From contig NZ_JPHU01000010.1 in assembly GCF_000733125.1 (NCBI RefSeq), forward strand, positions 62,001 through 126,000: a stretch of 64,000 bases of DNA, given 5' to 3'. The DNA comes from Parvularcula oceani (lineage in GTDB: Bacteria; Pseudomonadota; Alphaproteobacteria; Caulobacterales; Parvularculaceae). The notes beneath the pieces are model-generated. The model was given only the letters and a program-made list of their open reading frames with translations. It was not told where the DNA came from and made no database searches. Made by a program: the position numbers and the translations under genes. Shown piece by piece: positions 53,287-61,396 of the stretch (position 1 is its first letter; each line of letters starts with the position of its first letter).

Positions 53287-54077
53287 ATGGCGACCGGCGC
53301 CTTGATGTGCGGGTGCGGATCATAGCCCTCCACCCGCACGTCATCGAAGGACAGCTCCCGCACGTCCCGCAGATCCGGGTTCACCCACAGCGTCGGCAGA
53401 GGCCGCGGCGCCCGCGAAAGCTGCTCCTTCGCCTGGTCGAGATGGTTTGAGTAGAGATGGGCGTCGCCGAAGGTGTGAACGAACTCGCCGGGCTTCAGTC
53501 CCGTCGCCACGGCCATGGCGTGGGTCAGGATCGCATAGCTCGCAATGTTGAAGGGCACGCCGAGAAAGATGTCCGCCGAACGCTGGTAGAGCTGGCAGGA
53601 CAGGCGGCCTTGGGCGACATAGAACTGGAACAGGCAGTGGCAGGGCGCGAGCGCCATCTCGTCCAGCTGTCCCGGATTCCAGGCCGAGACGACGAGGCGG
53701 CGCGAATTCGGATTGCGCCGGATCTCGTCCTGCACCCAGGCGATCTGGTCGACCGTGCCGCCGCCGGGCTTCGGCCAGCTTCGCCATTGCGCGCCGTAGA
53801 CGGGGCCGAGATCGCCGTTCTCGTCCGCCCATTCATCCCAGATGCTGACGCGGTTTTCCTTCAGATAGGCGATGTTCGTCTCGCCGCGCAGGAACCAGAC
53901 GAGCTCGTGGAGAATGGACTTGATGTGAATCTTCTTGGTCGTGACCAGCGGGAAGCCTTCGCTCAGATCGAAGCGCATCTGGTGGCCGAACACGCCGCGC
54001 GTGCCCGTCCCGGTGCGGTCCCCGCGTTCCGTGCCGTGCTCGAGCGCGCGGCGCATCAGGTCGAGATAGGCGTCCAT
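53283..54077 (-). CDS. thyA: Thymidylate synthase
   Basis: 264 aa, exactly the ThyA size. Recognisable are [70 protein letters not shown] and the active Cys in [37 protein letters not shown] and [16 protein letters not shown] follow. It makes dTMP from dUMP with methylene-tetrahydrofolate, giving the dihydrofolate that FolA recycles. Confidence 0.98.
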   Translation of the reverse strand: MDAYLDLMRRALEHGTERGDRTGTGTRGVFGHQMRFDLSEGFPLVTTKKIHIKSILHELVWFLRGETNIAYLKENRVSIWDEWADENGDLGPVYGAQWRSWPKPGGGTVDQIAWVQDEIRRNPNSRRLVVSAWNPGQLDEMALAPCHCLFQFYVAQGRLSCQLYQRSADIFLGVPFNIASYAILTHAMAVATGLKPGEFVHTFGDAHLYSNHLDQAKEQLSRAPRPLPTLWVNPDLRDVRELSFDDVRVEGYDPHPHIKAPVAI

Positions 54078-54152
54078 CGTGGCGTCCGAATCGAAGCTTC
54101 GCCGGAAAGCTAGCAGAGGCGGGCGGCAGGCAAGCCCGCTCTTTTCCTCAGC

Positions 54153-54428
54153 TCACTCGGCCGCCTCGGGCGGAATCTTCAGAAGCTTGCCTTCGACCTC
54201 GACCTTCTCCGCGCCGTCCTTCTTGCGGGGGCCGTGATAGTCGGTGACGTCCTGTGTCAGCGCATAGCAGGCGAGGCGGATCGAAAGCGGGATCTTGACC
54301 TTCTCGCCGTCGCGCTCGCCCTTCTCGTAATACTGGATCATGCGCCGCTTGAGGCCGAGCGCTTCGGCGGCCTGCTTCTGGGAAAGGCCGAGCGACTTCC
54401 GCCAGCGTTTGAAATCGGGGCTGTCCAT
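54153..54428 (-). CDS. Small HTH (XRE-like) DNA-binding protein
   Basis: 91 aa from the ATG at 54428 (ACGGAG upstream). An N-terminal helix-turn-helix, FKRWRKSLGLSQKQAAEALGLKRRMIQYYEKG, is followed by a short basic/acidic tail (HGPRKKDGAEKVEVEGKLLKIPPEAAE). Such single-domain regulators are common in alphaproteobacteria; its target is unknown. It sits upstream of thyA in the same direction, 75 bp away, and is divergent from ssrA, so it could regulate either. Confidence 0.8.
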   Translation of the reverse strand: MDSPDFKRWRKSLGLSQKQAAEALGLKRRMIQYYEKGERDGEKVKIPLSIRLACYALTQDVTDYHGPRKKDGAEKVEVEGKLLKIPPEAAE

Positions 54429-54505
54429 GCGCGCTCCGTACGCCTGTTTGATTGCGGTTTGATAACAGCGAAGAGGGGGTCGCCTCCAGCGTTCCGCTGC
54501 GATCC

Positions 54506-54534
54506 TTCTCAAACCGGTCCGGACTTGCTATATG
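54506..54534 (+). promoter_or_regulatory. Putative sigma-70 promoter of ssrA
   Basis: TTCTCA (54506-54511) and TATATG (54529-54534) with 17-bp spacing place a start site near 54541, about 20-30 bp ahead of the first part of the tmRNA fold. Each hexamer matches four of six consensus bases. Confidence 0.4.
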
Positions 54535-54540
54535 GGCTGT

Positions 54541-54884
54541 GACGCTTCGGCGCCTATGGCGATAAACGGCGATCACAATAAGCGGACCGGACCCGGGGGC
54601 GGTACCCGGCGGCTCCACCAGAGCGCTGTGTTCCTTGCGGCACGGCAGAGCGTTCCGGCGGGGCCGAAATAGCATCGACGGACGTGTAAAAGATCGACTT
54701 TCGCCCGGATGGTCTCCGTCATTGGACCACCATGAATAGTTGCCAACGACAACAACATGGAAGGTGTCGCTCTCGCTGCGTAACGCAGCGCGGGTTCACC
54801 GCTTTTAAGTCCTAGGGCCTTTCCCGTCCTAGGCGGGGCCGCCGGGGGCCTGGCAACAGAACCCCGGCACTTCCTCTCTTTTTT
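54541..54884 (+). ncRNA. ssrA: Two-piece (circularly permuted) tmRNA
   Basis: The acceptor piece ends at 54620 with CGGCTCC-A-CCA; its T stem CCGGG/CCCGG has the odd loop GGCGGTA. After a ~39-nt intervening segment the coding piece begins at 54660 with GGGGCCGAAATAGC, whose first seven bases pair with CGGCTCC (one G-U). GATCG in the coding piece can pair with CGATC upstream of the T arm. The tag frame 54742-54783 reads ANDNNMEGVALAA then TAA, a proper degradation tag (ANDN start, ALAA end). This permuted order is characteristic of alphaproteobacteria. tmRNA with SmpB rescues stalled ribosomes and tags proteins for ClpXP, encoded at 61397-63520. Outer boundaries are approximate. Confidence 0.92.
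54841..54884 (+). terminator. Stem-loop with T-run at the end of ssrA
   Basis: GCCGGGG (54841-54847) pairs with CCCCGGC (54862-54868) around a 14-nt loop. A T-rich stretch follows, ending in six Ts (54879-54884). The T-run starts some bases after the stem, so termination may be imperfect, or part of the stem may belong to the mature RNA. Confidence 0.5.
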
Positions 54885-54977
54885 GGCGCTATCGCTCGCT
54901 CTGCACTCGCTGCTTGAGCGCGGCGGGGCGCTTGAGCGGGCGCGGCGGGCTGGGGCGGCTCTTCGGGAGCGCCTTTC

Positions 54978-55442
54978 CTATTGGGGAGCTTCGGGCGCTC
55001 CCGGCGCCGCGGCTTGGTCTTGTGGCGCCGCCTCGGCCTCCAGCGTCTTCAGGAACGCCAGGATGTCGCGCCGGTCAGCGGGGTTCGGCTGGCCCGCATA
55101 GCCCATTCGGTTGCCCGGAAGGAATTGCTGCGGGTTCTCGATGAAGGCATTGAGCGCCGCCTCGTCCCAGACGAGATCGGCCCGTTCCAGTGCGCGCGAA
55201 TAGGCGAAATCCGGATGCCGCGCCGACGGCGCGCCGACGATGCCGTAAAGATTGGGGCCGACACGGTGCGGCTCGCCTTCGCGGAAGGCGTGGCATACGG
55301 CGCAGGCCCGGAAGAGCTGCCGTCCCGTCACCGGATCGGCCGGCATGGCCAGCCTCTCTTCGGCGGTCAGGGGCTCCGGCGCGTCGCCGCCGCTGCAGGC
55401 GGCGAGACCGCTTCCGAGGAGGAGAAGGGCGAGGATACGCAT
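54978..55442 (-). CDS. Class I c-type cytochrome lipoprotein
   Basis: 154 aa. A lipoprotein signal ends at LAAC (Cys16). Haem is attached at CAVCH (Cys47, Cys50, His51) and the distal ligand is probably the Met in NRMGYAG. The fold RQLFRACAVCHAF ... VGPNLYGIVGAPSARHPDFAYS ... LNAFIENPQQFLPGNRMGYAGQ ... DILAFLKTLE matches mitochondrial-type cytochrome c552. The C-terminal tail is Ala/Pro/Gln-rich. Membrane-anchored electron carrier on the periplasmic side, probably between the bc1 complex and oxidase, by family knowledge. Confidence 0.92.
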   Translation of the reverse strand: MRILALLLLGSGLAACSGGDAPEPLTAEERLAMPADPVTGRQLFRACAVCHAFREGEPHRVGPNLYGIVGAPSARHPDFAYSRALERADLVWDEAALNAFIENPQQFLPGNRMGYAGQPNPADRRDILAFLKTLEAEAAPQDQAAAPGAPEAPQ

Positions 55443-55547
55443 GACGCGGAGCTAGAGGCAGGCTAGGGAAGGGTCCAGAGGCAGCGGCGTCACATCGGCG
55501 CCCCGGCCTCGCGACCGCGCCGACATCCAGTATTCCGGGAGCACGTT

Positions 55548-56075
55548 TTGGACCTCAAATCGATCATACGGGCGATTCCCGACCACCCGGCGCCGGGCAT
55601 CGTCTTTCGCGACATCACCACCTTGATGCGCGATCCGAAAGCCTTCGCCCATTCCGTCGACCTGCTGGCCGAGGCCTTCAAGGCGCAAGAGGTGGACAAG
55701 GTGGCGGGGATCGAGGCGCGCGGCTTCATCTTCGGCGCTGCGCTCGCGGACCGCCTCGGCGCCGGCTTCGTGCCGGTCCGGAAGCTCGGCAAGCTGCCGG
55801 CCGCGACGCTGCGGCGCTCCTATACGCTCGAATATGGCGAGGACACGCTCGAGATGCATGACGACGCCGTGGCGGACGGCGAACGGGTCCTGCTCGTGGA
55901 CGACCTCATCGCGACCGGCGGCACGGCCCTCGCGGCGGCCGAACTCGTCGAGGAGGCGGGCGGCGCGCTCGTCGCCTGCGCCTTCGTCATCGACCTGCCG
56001 GCGCTCGGCGGCGCCGAACGCCTCCGGGCCAGAGGGCATGACGTCCTCAGCCTTATGCATTTCGAGGGCGAATGA
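55548..56075 (+). CDS. apt: Adenine phosphoribosyltransferase
   Basis: 175 aa starting at a TTG (55548) preceded by GGGAG; no ATG or GTG fits the conserved N-terminus (LKSIIRAIPDHPAPGIVFRDITTLM). The PRPP-binding motif is VLLVDDLIATGGTALAAAEL and the flexible loop is KLGKLPAATLRRSYTLEYG. It salvages adenine to AMP. The rare start codon may keep expression low. Its end overlaps the next gene by 4 bp. Confidence 0.95.
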   Translation: MDLKSIIRAIPDHPAPGIVFRDITTLMRDPKAFAHSVDLLAEAFKAQEVDKVAGIEARGFIFGAALADRLGAGFVPVRKLGKLPAATLRRSYTLEYGEDTLEMHDDAVADGERVLLVDDLIATGGTALAAAELVEEAGGALVACAFVIDLPALGGAERLRARGHDVLSLMHFEGE

Positions 56076-56485
56076 TGAACGGCAGGGCGCAAGAGCAGGT
56101 TCCGGCGACCCAGGCGGTCACGCCGGAGGTCGGCGTGGCCGGCCTCCTCAACGAAGCGGCCAAGACCCGCGGCTCCTATACCGAGATCGAGCGGGACAGG
56201 GCGAGCGCATCCTTGATGAAGCTGCTCATGCTGCCCCGGCCCAAGGCCAAGACGCTCTGCGATGCGGCGCAGGAGGCTCATGCCGCCCATGTCACGCTGG
56301 CGGGCTTCGCCGACGCGGCGGCGAGCCTTCCGGGCGACGAGCGCGAGCAGCTGGTCCGCCAGGTCTGGGCGCTGCTGGATGACGAAGAGGGCGAGGCGAG
56401 CCCCGAGCGCGAGGTCCTGAGCGCGATCGGTTCCGCCTTCGATCTGTCGCGCGAGCAGATCCTCTCCTTGAGGCCGAGCGGCTGA
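56072..56485 (+). CDS. TerB/DjlA-like helical domain protein
   Basis: 137 aa, coupled to apt (ATGA) and to panB (shared base at 56485). SLPGDEREQLVRQVWALLDDEEGEASPEREVLSAIGSAFDLS matches the C-terminal half of TerB-fold domains, which usually carry the pattern ER..L...W....D..G..S..E. The N-terminal 30 residues look disordered. TerB domains bind metals or protein partners; no specific role can be read. The tight coupling with apt is noted but unexplained. Confidence 0.6.
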   Translation: MMNGRAQEQVPATQAVTPEVGVAGLLNEAAKTRGSYTEIERDRASASLMKLLMLPRPKAKTLCDAAQEAHAAHVTLAGFADAAASLPGDEREQLVRQVWALLDDEEGEASPEREVLSAIGSAFDLSREQILSLRPSG

Positions 56486-57315
56486 TGTCGGCGCAATCGC
56501 GAAGAGACCGGGTGACGGCCGCCAGCGTGCGGGCCCGGAAGGGCGCCGAGCCTCTGGTCTGCCTCACCGCTTACGACGCGCCGACCGCGTCGCTGCTCGA
56601 CCCGCATTGCGACGTGCTCCTCGTCGGGGACTCCCTCGGCATGGTGGTGCACGGCCTGCCGAGCACTGTCGGCGTCACCACCGAGATGATGATCCTGCAC
56701 GGCCAGGCCGTCATGCGCGGCGCGCGCCAGGCGCTCGTCGTGGTCGACCTCGCCTTCGGCACCTATGAAGCGGGCCCGGCGCAGGCCTTCGAGACCGCCG
56801 CGCGCGTCCTGCGCGAGACGGGCGCGGGCGCGGTCAAGATCGAGAGCGGCGCCTATGCCGGCGAGACCGTGCGCTATCTGAGCGAACGGGGGGTTCCGGT
56901 CATGGCCCATGTCGGCCTGCGCCCGCAGGCCTCGCTCGTCACCGGCGGCTTCCGGGCCAAAGGCCGCGACGAGGCCGAGCGCGCCGCGGTCCTCGAAGAG
57001 GCGCGTGCCGCCGACGAGGCGGGCGCCTTCGCGATCGTGGTCGAGGGCGTGGATGCGCGCCTCGCCGAGGAGGTCACGAAAGCGGTCGCCGCGCCCACGA
57101 TCGGCATCGGGGCGTCCGCGGCCTGCGACGGCCAGATCCTCGTCGTGCCCGACATGCTCGGCCTGTTCGAGTGGACGCCGAAATTCGTGCGGCGCTATGC
57201 CGATCTGCGCGCCGATATCGAGGATGCGGCGCGCCGCTATGCCGAGGACGTGCGCGCGCGCCGCTTCCCATCGGACGCGGAGACCTATCGGCTGCGCCGG
57301 CCTGCCGGCGAATGA
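56485..57315 (+). CDS. panB: 3-methyl-2-oxobutanoate hydroxymethyltransferase
   Basis: 276 aa. The (beta/alpha)8 enzyme makes ketopantoate from ketoisovalerate and methylene-tetrahydrofolate, a step toward pantothenate and CoA. Typical segments are LVCLTAYDAPTASLLD, LLVGDSLGMVVHGLPST with the Mg-binding Asp, VVDLAFGTYE, AVKIESG, VMAHVGLRPQ and VVEGVDARLAEEVT with the catalytic Glu. TIGIGASAACDGQILVVPDML follows. panC is not adjacent. Confidence 0.96.
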   Translation: MSAQSRRDRVTAASVRARKGAEPLVCLTAYDAPTASLLDPHCDVLLVGDSLGMVVHGLPSTVGVTTEMMILHGQAVMRGARQALVVVDLAFGTYEAGPAQAFETAARVLRETGAGAVKIESGAYAGETVRYLSERGVPVMAHVGLRPQASLVTGGFRAKGRDEAERAAVLEEARAADEAGAFAIVVEGVDARLAEEVTKAVAAPTIGIGASAACDGQILVVPDMLGLFEWTPKFVRRYADLRADIEDAARRYAEDVRARRFPSDAETYRLRRPAGE

Positions 57316-57404
57316 TCGGAACTGTTGCCTTCCCTGCGCGATCTGGCACGACCGTCACCGGCAGGCGCTTCCGGCGCTAGGGCGATTTTGCAACGGGAAT
57401 GATT

Positions 57405-58292
57405 ATGGCAGATACCAAGGACCAGCTTGTCGCGCTTCTGAACGAGCAGTTCGACGCCATCGTCGAGGCGTGGATCGCCACGCAGAAGGACGAGGGCGTC
57501 CGGCGGTCCGACCTGTTCTCCGCCAAGGAAACGCGCGCGCAGACGGTGCGCCTGCTGACCGCCTTCCGCAACGGCGTCGCCGAGGCGGAGACGGGCGAGG
57601 ACCTCGATCTCAGGGCCGATGAGTGGGCCGAGCTGCGCGAGACGCTGTCCGATCTCGGGCGCGAGCGGGTCGAGCGCGGCATGACCCCGACGGAGATGGC
57701 CACCTTCGTCGCGGCGCTGAAATCGCCGCTCTTCCATTCCCTGCGCGAACGCATGGCCGGCTCTCCGGATGCGCTGATCGAGGAGGTCTGGCACATCACC
57801 CGCATCGTCGATGCCTTCGCCCTCTACACGACCGAAGTCTTCATCGCCGAACGCGAGCTGGTGATCGAGCGGCAGCGCACCGAGATGCTGGAGCTCTCGA
57901 CCCCGGTCGTGCAGCTCTGGGACGACATCCTCGCTCTGCCGCTGATCGGCACGATGGATTCGGTGCGGGCGCAGGACGTGATGGAGAACCTCCTCGAGGC
58001 CATCGTCGAGCGGAAGGCCGAGATCGTCATCATCGACATCACGGGCGTCCAGACCGTCGACACCCAGGTCGCCCAGCACCTCCTGCGCACCGCGGCGGCC
58101 GTGCGCCTCATGGGCGCCGAATGCGTGATCAGCGGCATCAGCCCCCGCATCGCGCAGACCATGGTGCAGCTCGGCGTCGACGTCGGAGAGGTCGTGACCA
58201 GCGGCAGCATCCAGAACGCGCTGACCTATGCCTTCCGCAAGGTGGGCGTGCGGATCGCGGCCGAAGAGACGCCCAAGGGGTCCCGTGTCTGA
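57405..58292 (+). CDS. rsbR: RsbR-like stressosome scaffold (RsbRD N-terminus + STAS)
   Basis: 295 aa from the ATG at 57405, which has better spacing to CGGGA than the ATG at 57399. The N-terminal ~150 residues are an all-helical RsbRD-type sensor domain without haem or PAS signatures. The C-terminal STAS domain has LPLIGTMDSVRAQDVMENLLE, IVIIDITGVQTVDTQVAQHLL and CVISGISPRIAQTMVQLGV. By alignment to B. subtilis RsbR, Thr171 corresponds to Ser186 here and Thr205 to Thr220, 34 residues apart in both. First gene of the rsb operon (57405-61263). Stressosome proteins of this kind hold RsbT until stress-induced phosphorylation. Confidence 0.9.
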   Translation: MADTKDQLVALLNEQFDAIVEAWIATQKDEGVRRSDLFSAKETRAQTVRLLTAFRNGVAEAETGEDLDLRADEWAELRETLSDLGRERVERGMTPTEMATFVAALKSPLFHSLRERMAGSPDALIEEVWHITRIVDAFALYTTEVFIAERELVIERQRTEMLELSTPVVQLWDDILALPLIGTMDSVRAQDVMENLLEAIVERKAEIVIIDITGVQTVDTQVAQHLLRTAAAVRLMGAECVISGISPRIAQTMVQLGVDVGEVVTSGSIQNALTYAFRKVGVRIAAEETPKGSRV

Positions 58293-58641
58293 CGCCGCCG
58301 CGCTGTTCCACGTCGAGGACGTCCTGCTCGTCTCCATCCGGGACGACATCGACGACACCGACATCCTCGACCTCCAGGAGCGCCTTTCCGAGAGCGTGGC
58401 GCGGCGGGACGTGCAGGGCGTGGTGATCGATATCAGCGATCTCGAAATCGTCGACACCTTTGTCGGGCGGGTGCTCGGCCAGCTCGCCAAGATCGCCAAG
58501 CTCCTGGCCGCCGACACCTATATCGTCGGCATGCGGCCCGCCGTGGCGATGACGCTGGTCGAGCTCGGCATGACGCTGCCCGAGATGCGGACCGCGCTCA
58601 ACGTCACACAAGCGGTGCGGCGCCTGCGCGAGAGCAGATGA
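58285..58641 (+). CDS. rsbS: RsbS-like STAS anti-sigma-type antagonist
   Basis: 118 aa from the GTG at 58285 (AAGGGG upstream), overlapping rsbR by 8 bp. A single STAS domain has VVIDISDLEIVDTFVGRVLGQLAKIAKLLAADTYIVGMRPAVAMTLVELGMTLPEMRTALNV, very close to RsbS. The residue at the B. subtilis Ser59 phosphosite is Thr58 here (VDTF instead of VDSF). RsbS co-assembles with RsbR and sequesters RsbT. In frame, upstream codons would only add an unrelated extension overlapping rsbR. Confidence 0.93.
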   Translation: MSDAAALFHVEDVLLVSIRDDIDDTDILDLQERLSESVARRDVQGVVIDISDLEIVDTFVGRVLGQLAKIAKLLAADTYIVGMRPAVAMTLVELGMTLPEMRTALNVTQAVRRLRESR

Positions 58642-59051
58642 GCGAAATCCCGCAGGACGGGCAGCCTGTCGGCCGCGTTCCGCTGGCGACCAACAGGGAC
58701 GTCGCCCGGGCGCGCAAGGCGGTCGGAGCCGTCATGGACGAAGGAAGGGCGAGGCCGATCCAGAAGACGCGTTTCGTCACCGCCGTCAGCGAGATCACGC
58801 GGAACGCGATCGTCCATGGCGGGGGCGGCGTCCTGATGATCTACGCGCACGCCCTTCCGCGCGCGATCAGCGTCGCGTGCCGCGACGAAGGCGGCGGGAT
58901 CGAGAATGTGGAGGAGGCGATGCGAGACGGTTTCAGCACAGCCGGCAGCCTCGGCAGGGGCCTGGGAGGCGCCAAGCGCCTCGTCGATGCTTTCGAGATC
59001 GAAAGCACGCCCGGCGGCGGCACCACCGTCAGGATGATGAGCCGGACGTGA
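58638..59051 (+). CDS. rsbT: RsbT-like switch serine/threonine kinase
   Basis: 137 aa, overlapping rsbS by 4 bp. The GHKL ATPase boxes are N box SEITRNAIVHGG (51-62), G1 DEGGGIEN (83-90) and G2 STAGSLGRGLGGAKRLVDAF. In Bacillus RsbT phosphorylates RsbR and RsbS, leaves the stressosome and activates the phosphatase RsbU. Here no RsbU, RsbV or RsbW gene follows, so the downstream target is different, as in other proteobacterial rsbRST modules. Confidence 0.93.
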   Translation: MSEIPQDGQPVGRVPLATNRDVARARKAVGAVMDEGRARPIQKTRFVTAVSEITRNAIVHGGGGVLMIYAHALPRAISVACRDEGGGIENVEEAMRDGFSTAGSLGRGLGGAKRLVDAFEIESTPGGGTTVRMMSRT

Positions 59052-60079
59052 CCGCCTGGATCGAAGTCCGCGAGGACAGCGCGGTCGGCGAAGCGCGCCG
59101 CCGGGCCGTGGCCGGGGCGGAGGCTGCGGGCCTCGGGCGGGAAGCGCAGGACCGCGCGGCGCTCGTCGCCACCGAAGCGGCGACGAACATTCTCAAGCAT
59201 GGGGGCGGGGGCCGGATGCTCGTCGCCCCCCAGCCTCCCGGCATCGCCATCGTCGCCAGCGACGAGGGCCCCGGCATCACCCATCTCGACCGGGCGATGG
59301 AGGACGGCGCCAGCAGCGCGGGGTCCATGGGAACGGGCCTCGGCGCGATGCGCCGCCTCGCCGACAGCTTCGACATCGTCACCAGCGCGGCCGAAGGCAC
59401 GATCGTGGTGACCGAGATCCACGCGCGCTCCCGGCGCGGCGCCCCGTCGCCGCGGAGCGGGGCGGGCGGCATTCGCGCCGCCGCCCTCAAGGCCAACTAT
59501 CCGGGCGCGAGCGTCTGCGGTGACGCATTCGTGATCGCGCCCCGAAAGGAGGGGCTGGCGCTTCTGGTCTGCGACGGCCTCGGGCACGGGCCGGCCGCGC
59601 ATGAGGCCTCGTCCGCGCTGACCTCGGCCTTCGGGCGCAGCGATCCCGCAGACCCCGCCGGGGCGCTGACCGACATTTCCCGCGCCGCGGAGGGCACGCG
59701 GGGCGGGGTCGGCTTCGCCTGCATCCTGCCTCAAGGCGAGGAAACGCTTCGTTTTGCGGGGGTCGGCAATACGACGGCGCTTCTTCTGTCGCGCCACCGG
59801 ACAAAGCGGCTGCCCTCCCGCGATGGACGGCTCGGCGGCGCGCTTCCCCGCCTGCGGCAGGAGGAGGTGCCCTTCCCCTCGGACACGGCCCTGATCCTGC
59901 ACACGGACGGGCTGCGCACGCTTCGGGCGCTCGACGGCTACAAGTCGCTTCTGCACCGCCCCCCTCTGACGATGGCAGCCGTCTTGCTCTGCCGGGAGTG
60001 GCGCGGCAATGACGATGCCTGCGTGCTGGTCGCACGGCCCATGCCTGCGCCCGGAGCGGGAGAGAGGAGCACGTCTTGA
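59048..60079 (+). CDS. GHKL ATPase - PP2C/SpoIIE phosphatase fusion (RsbX-like)
   Basis: 343 aa from the GTG at 59048, which overlaps the rsbT stop. Residues ~1-130 are a second RsbT/RsbW-like ATPase (TEAATNILKHG at 42-52, DEGPGITHLDRAMEDG at 72-87, GSMGTGLGAMRRLADSF). Residues ~140-343 are a SpoIIE-type PP2C phosphatase with SVCGDAFVI, LLVCDGLGHGPAAHEAS and the late metal site NDDACVLVA. It probably resets the stressosome by removing phosphate from RsbR/RsbS, as RsbX does, with its own kinase-like module attached. One protein thus could both add and remove phosphate. Confidence 0.88.
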   Translation: MTAWIEVREDSAVGEARRRAVAGAEAAGLGREAQDRAALVATEAATNILKHGGGGRMLVAPQPPGIAIVASDEGPGITHLDRAMEDGASSAGSMGTGLGAMRRLADSFDIVTSAAEGTIVVTEIHARSRRGAPSPRSGAGGIRAAALKANYPGASVCGDAFVIAPRKEGLALLVCDGLGHGPAAHEASSALTSAFGRSDPADPAGALTDISRAAEGTRGGVGFACILPQGEETLRFAGVGNTTALLLSRHRTKRLPSRDGRLGGALPRLRQEEVPFPSDTALILHTDGLRTLRALDGYKSLLHRPPLTMAAVLLCREWRGNDDACVLVARPMPAPGAGERSTS

Positions 60080-61263
60080 AGCCGTCGCGGCTGCGCATCA
60101 ACAGCATCAGGCTGCGCAACAAGCAGGACGTGGCGCGCGTGCGCCAGGTCGGCCATGCCGCGACCTCGCATCTCGGATTCACGCCTTTCGACCGCACCCG
60201 CATCACCACCGCGATGATCGAGCTTGCGCGCAATGTGGTCTCGCATGGGGAAGGGGGGCGGATGGCGCTGCACCTCGCCTCTCACGGCGAGCGTGCCGAG
60301 CTGGCCGTCTCCGTCGTCGATACGGGGCCGGGCCTGTCCGACCGCGAGGTGGCCGCCGTCTTCTCCGATGCGCCCGTGAGGCTGGCGAAAGAGGCTGCGA
60401 GCAATGGGCTCGGCCTGCACGGCGTGCGCCGTCTCGCCGACCGCTTCGACCTGCGGACGAGCCCGAACGGCACGCAGATCGACGTCGGTTTCTGTTCCGA
60501 AAAGCCCGCAAGCGACCTCGCCGCCCTGGCGCAGGACATCGCCGCCGACCTCGAGCGGCTTGGCGAGACCGATCCCGTCGCCGCCCTCGCCCAGCAGAAC
60601 CAGGAGCTTCTCGAAGCGCTCCGCGAACGCGACCTCCTCCTGGCGGAGGTGCATCACCGCACCCGCAACAACCTCACCCTGATCGCCAGCCTCGTGCGCC
60701 TCTCCTGCAATGCGGCCACGCATGAGGAGACCCGCCAGGCCCTCGCCGACCTCGACAGCCGCATCCAGGCGGTGGCGAGCGTCCACCAGCATCTCGAGCG
60801 CGGCGAGAGCGGCGCCACCTTGCAGGCAATACCCTTCCTGCGCAGCGTCGCGGACGCCTCGCAGCAGGCCTTCAGCTCCGCCGAGCAGGAGGTGACGATC
60901 CGCGTTGGAGGCGACGACATCGCCCTGCCGCACCAGGCTGCGGTCGATATCGGCCTCATCGTCGGGGAGCTTCTGACCAATGCGATGAAGCACGCCTTCC
61001 CCGAGCGCGATCACGGCCGGATCACCGTCACCCTCGAGGAACAGGGCGAGGACGGGGTGCTGATCGAGGTGCGCGACGACGGCGTCGGCCTGCCGGCGGG
61101 CAAGACCCGGCCGGAGAATGGGGGCTCTCTGGGCTGGCGGATGATCAGGAGCATGACCCAGCGCTATGAGGGCCGCCTCGACACCGAGGCCGGGGAGGGC
61201 CTGTGCGTCCGCATCGCGCTGGCAGCGGTCACCGAACGCGAAATTCCCGATCCGCGCGATTGA
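60076..61263 (+). CDS. RsbT-like ATPase fused to HisKA_2-type histidine kinase
   Basis: 395 aa beginning with TTG (60076) after GGAG, overlapping the previous stop. Residues ~1-140 form an RsbT-like GHKL domain ([36 protein letters not shown]). A short helical linker precedes the HisKA_2 phosphorylation site [20 protein letters not shown] (His193/194). A second GHKL catalytic domain follows ([32 protein letters not shown]). HisKA_2/HWE kinases run the alphaproteobacterial stress response through FATGUY receivers. The fusion suggests stressosome input into a phosphorelay. No sensor or membrane domain is present, so it is cytosolic. Confidence 0.9.
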   Translation: MKPSRLRINSIRLRNKQDVARVRQVGHAATSHLGFTPFDRTRITTAMIELARNVVSHGEGGRMALHLASHGERAELAVSVVDTGPGLSDREVAAVFSDAPVRLAKEAASNGLGLHGVRRLADRFDLRTSPNGTQIDVGFCSEKPASDLAALAQDIAADLERLGETDPVAALAQQNQELLEALRERDLLLAEVHHRTRNNLTLIASLVRLSCNAATHEETRQALADLDSRIQAVASVHQHLERGESGATLQAIPFLRSVADASQQAFSSAEQEVTIRVGGDDIALPHQAAVDIGLIVGELLTNAMKHAFPERDHGRITVTLEEQGEDGVLIEVRDDGVGLPAGKTRPENGGSLGWRMIRSMTQRYEGRLDTEAGEGLCVRIALAAVTEREIPDPRD

Positions 61264-61396
61264 GACACCGGCAGGGTGTGGCCGCGCCGGGTGCCACCGC
61301 TTGTGCTTGCACCGGGCTCTCGCGGCGCCTACCTACACGCCGTCTTTACCGGGCGCGGCGAAACTGGCCGCCCCCAATCCCCGACCCGGAGTCCAC

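Noticed and set aside
53457-54113. Plus-strand open frame opposite thyA
   Set aside because: It is the shadow of a 264-aa thymidylate synthase with all catalytic motifs on the other strand.
54573-54758. Short minus-strand open frame over the ssrA region
   Set aside because: It runs antisense through the tmRNA fold, whose acceptor pairing and tag frame explain the sequence on the plus strand.
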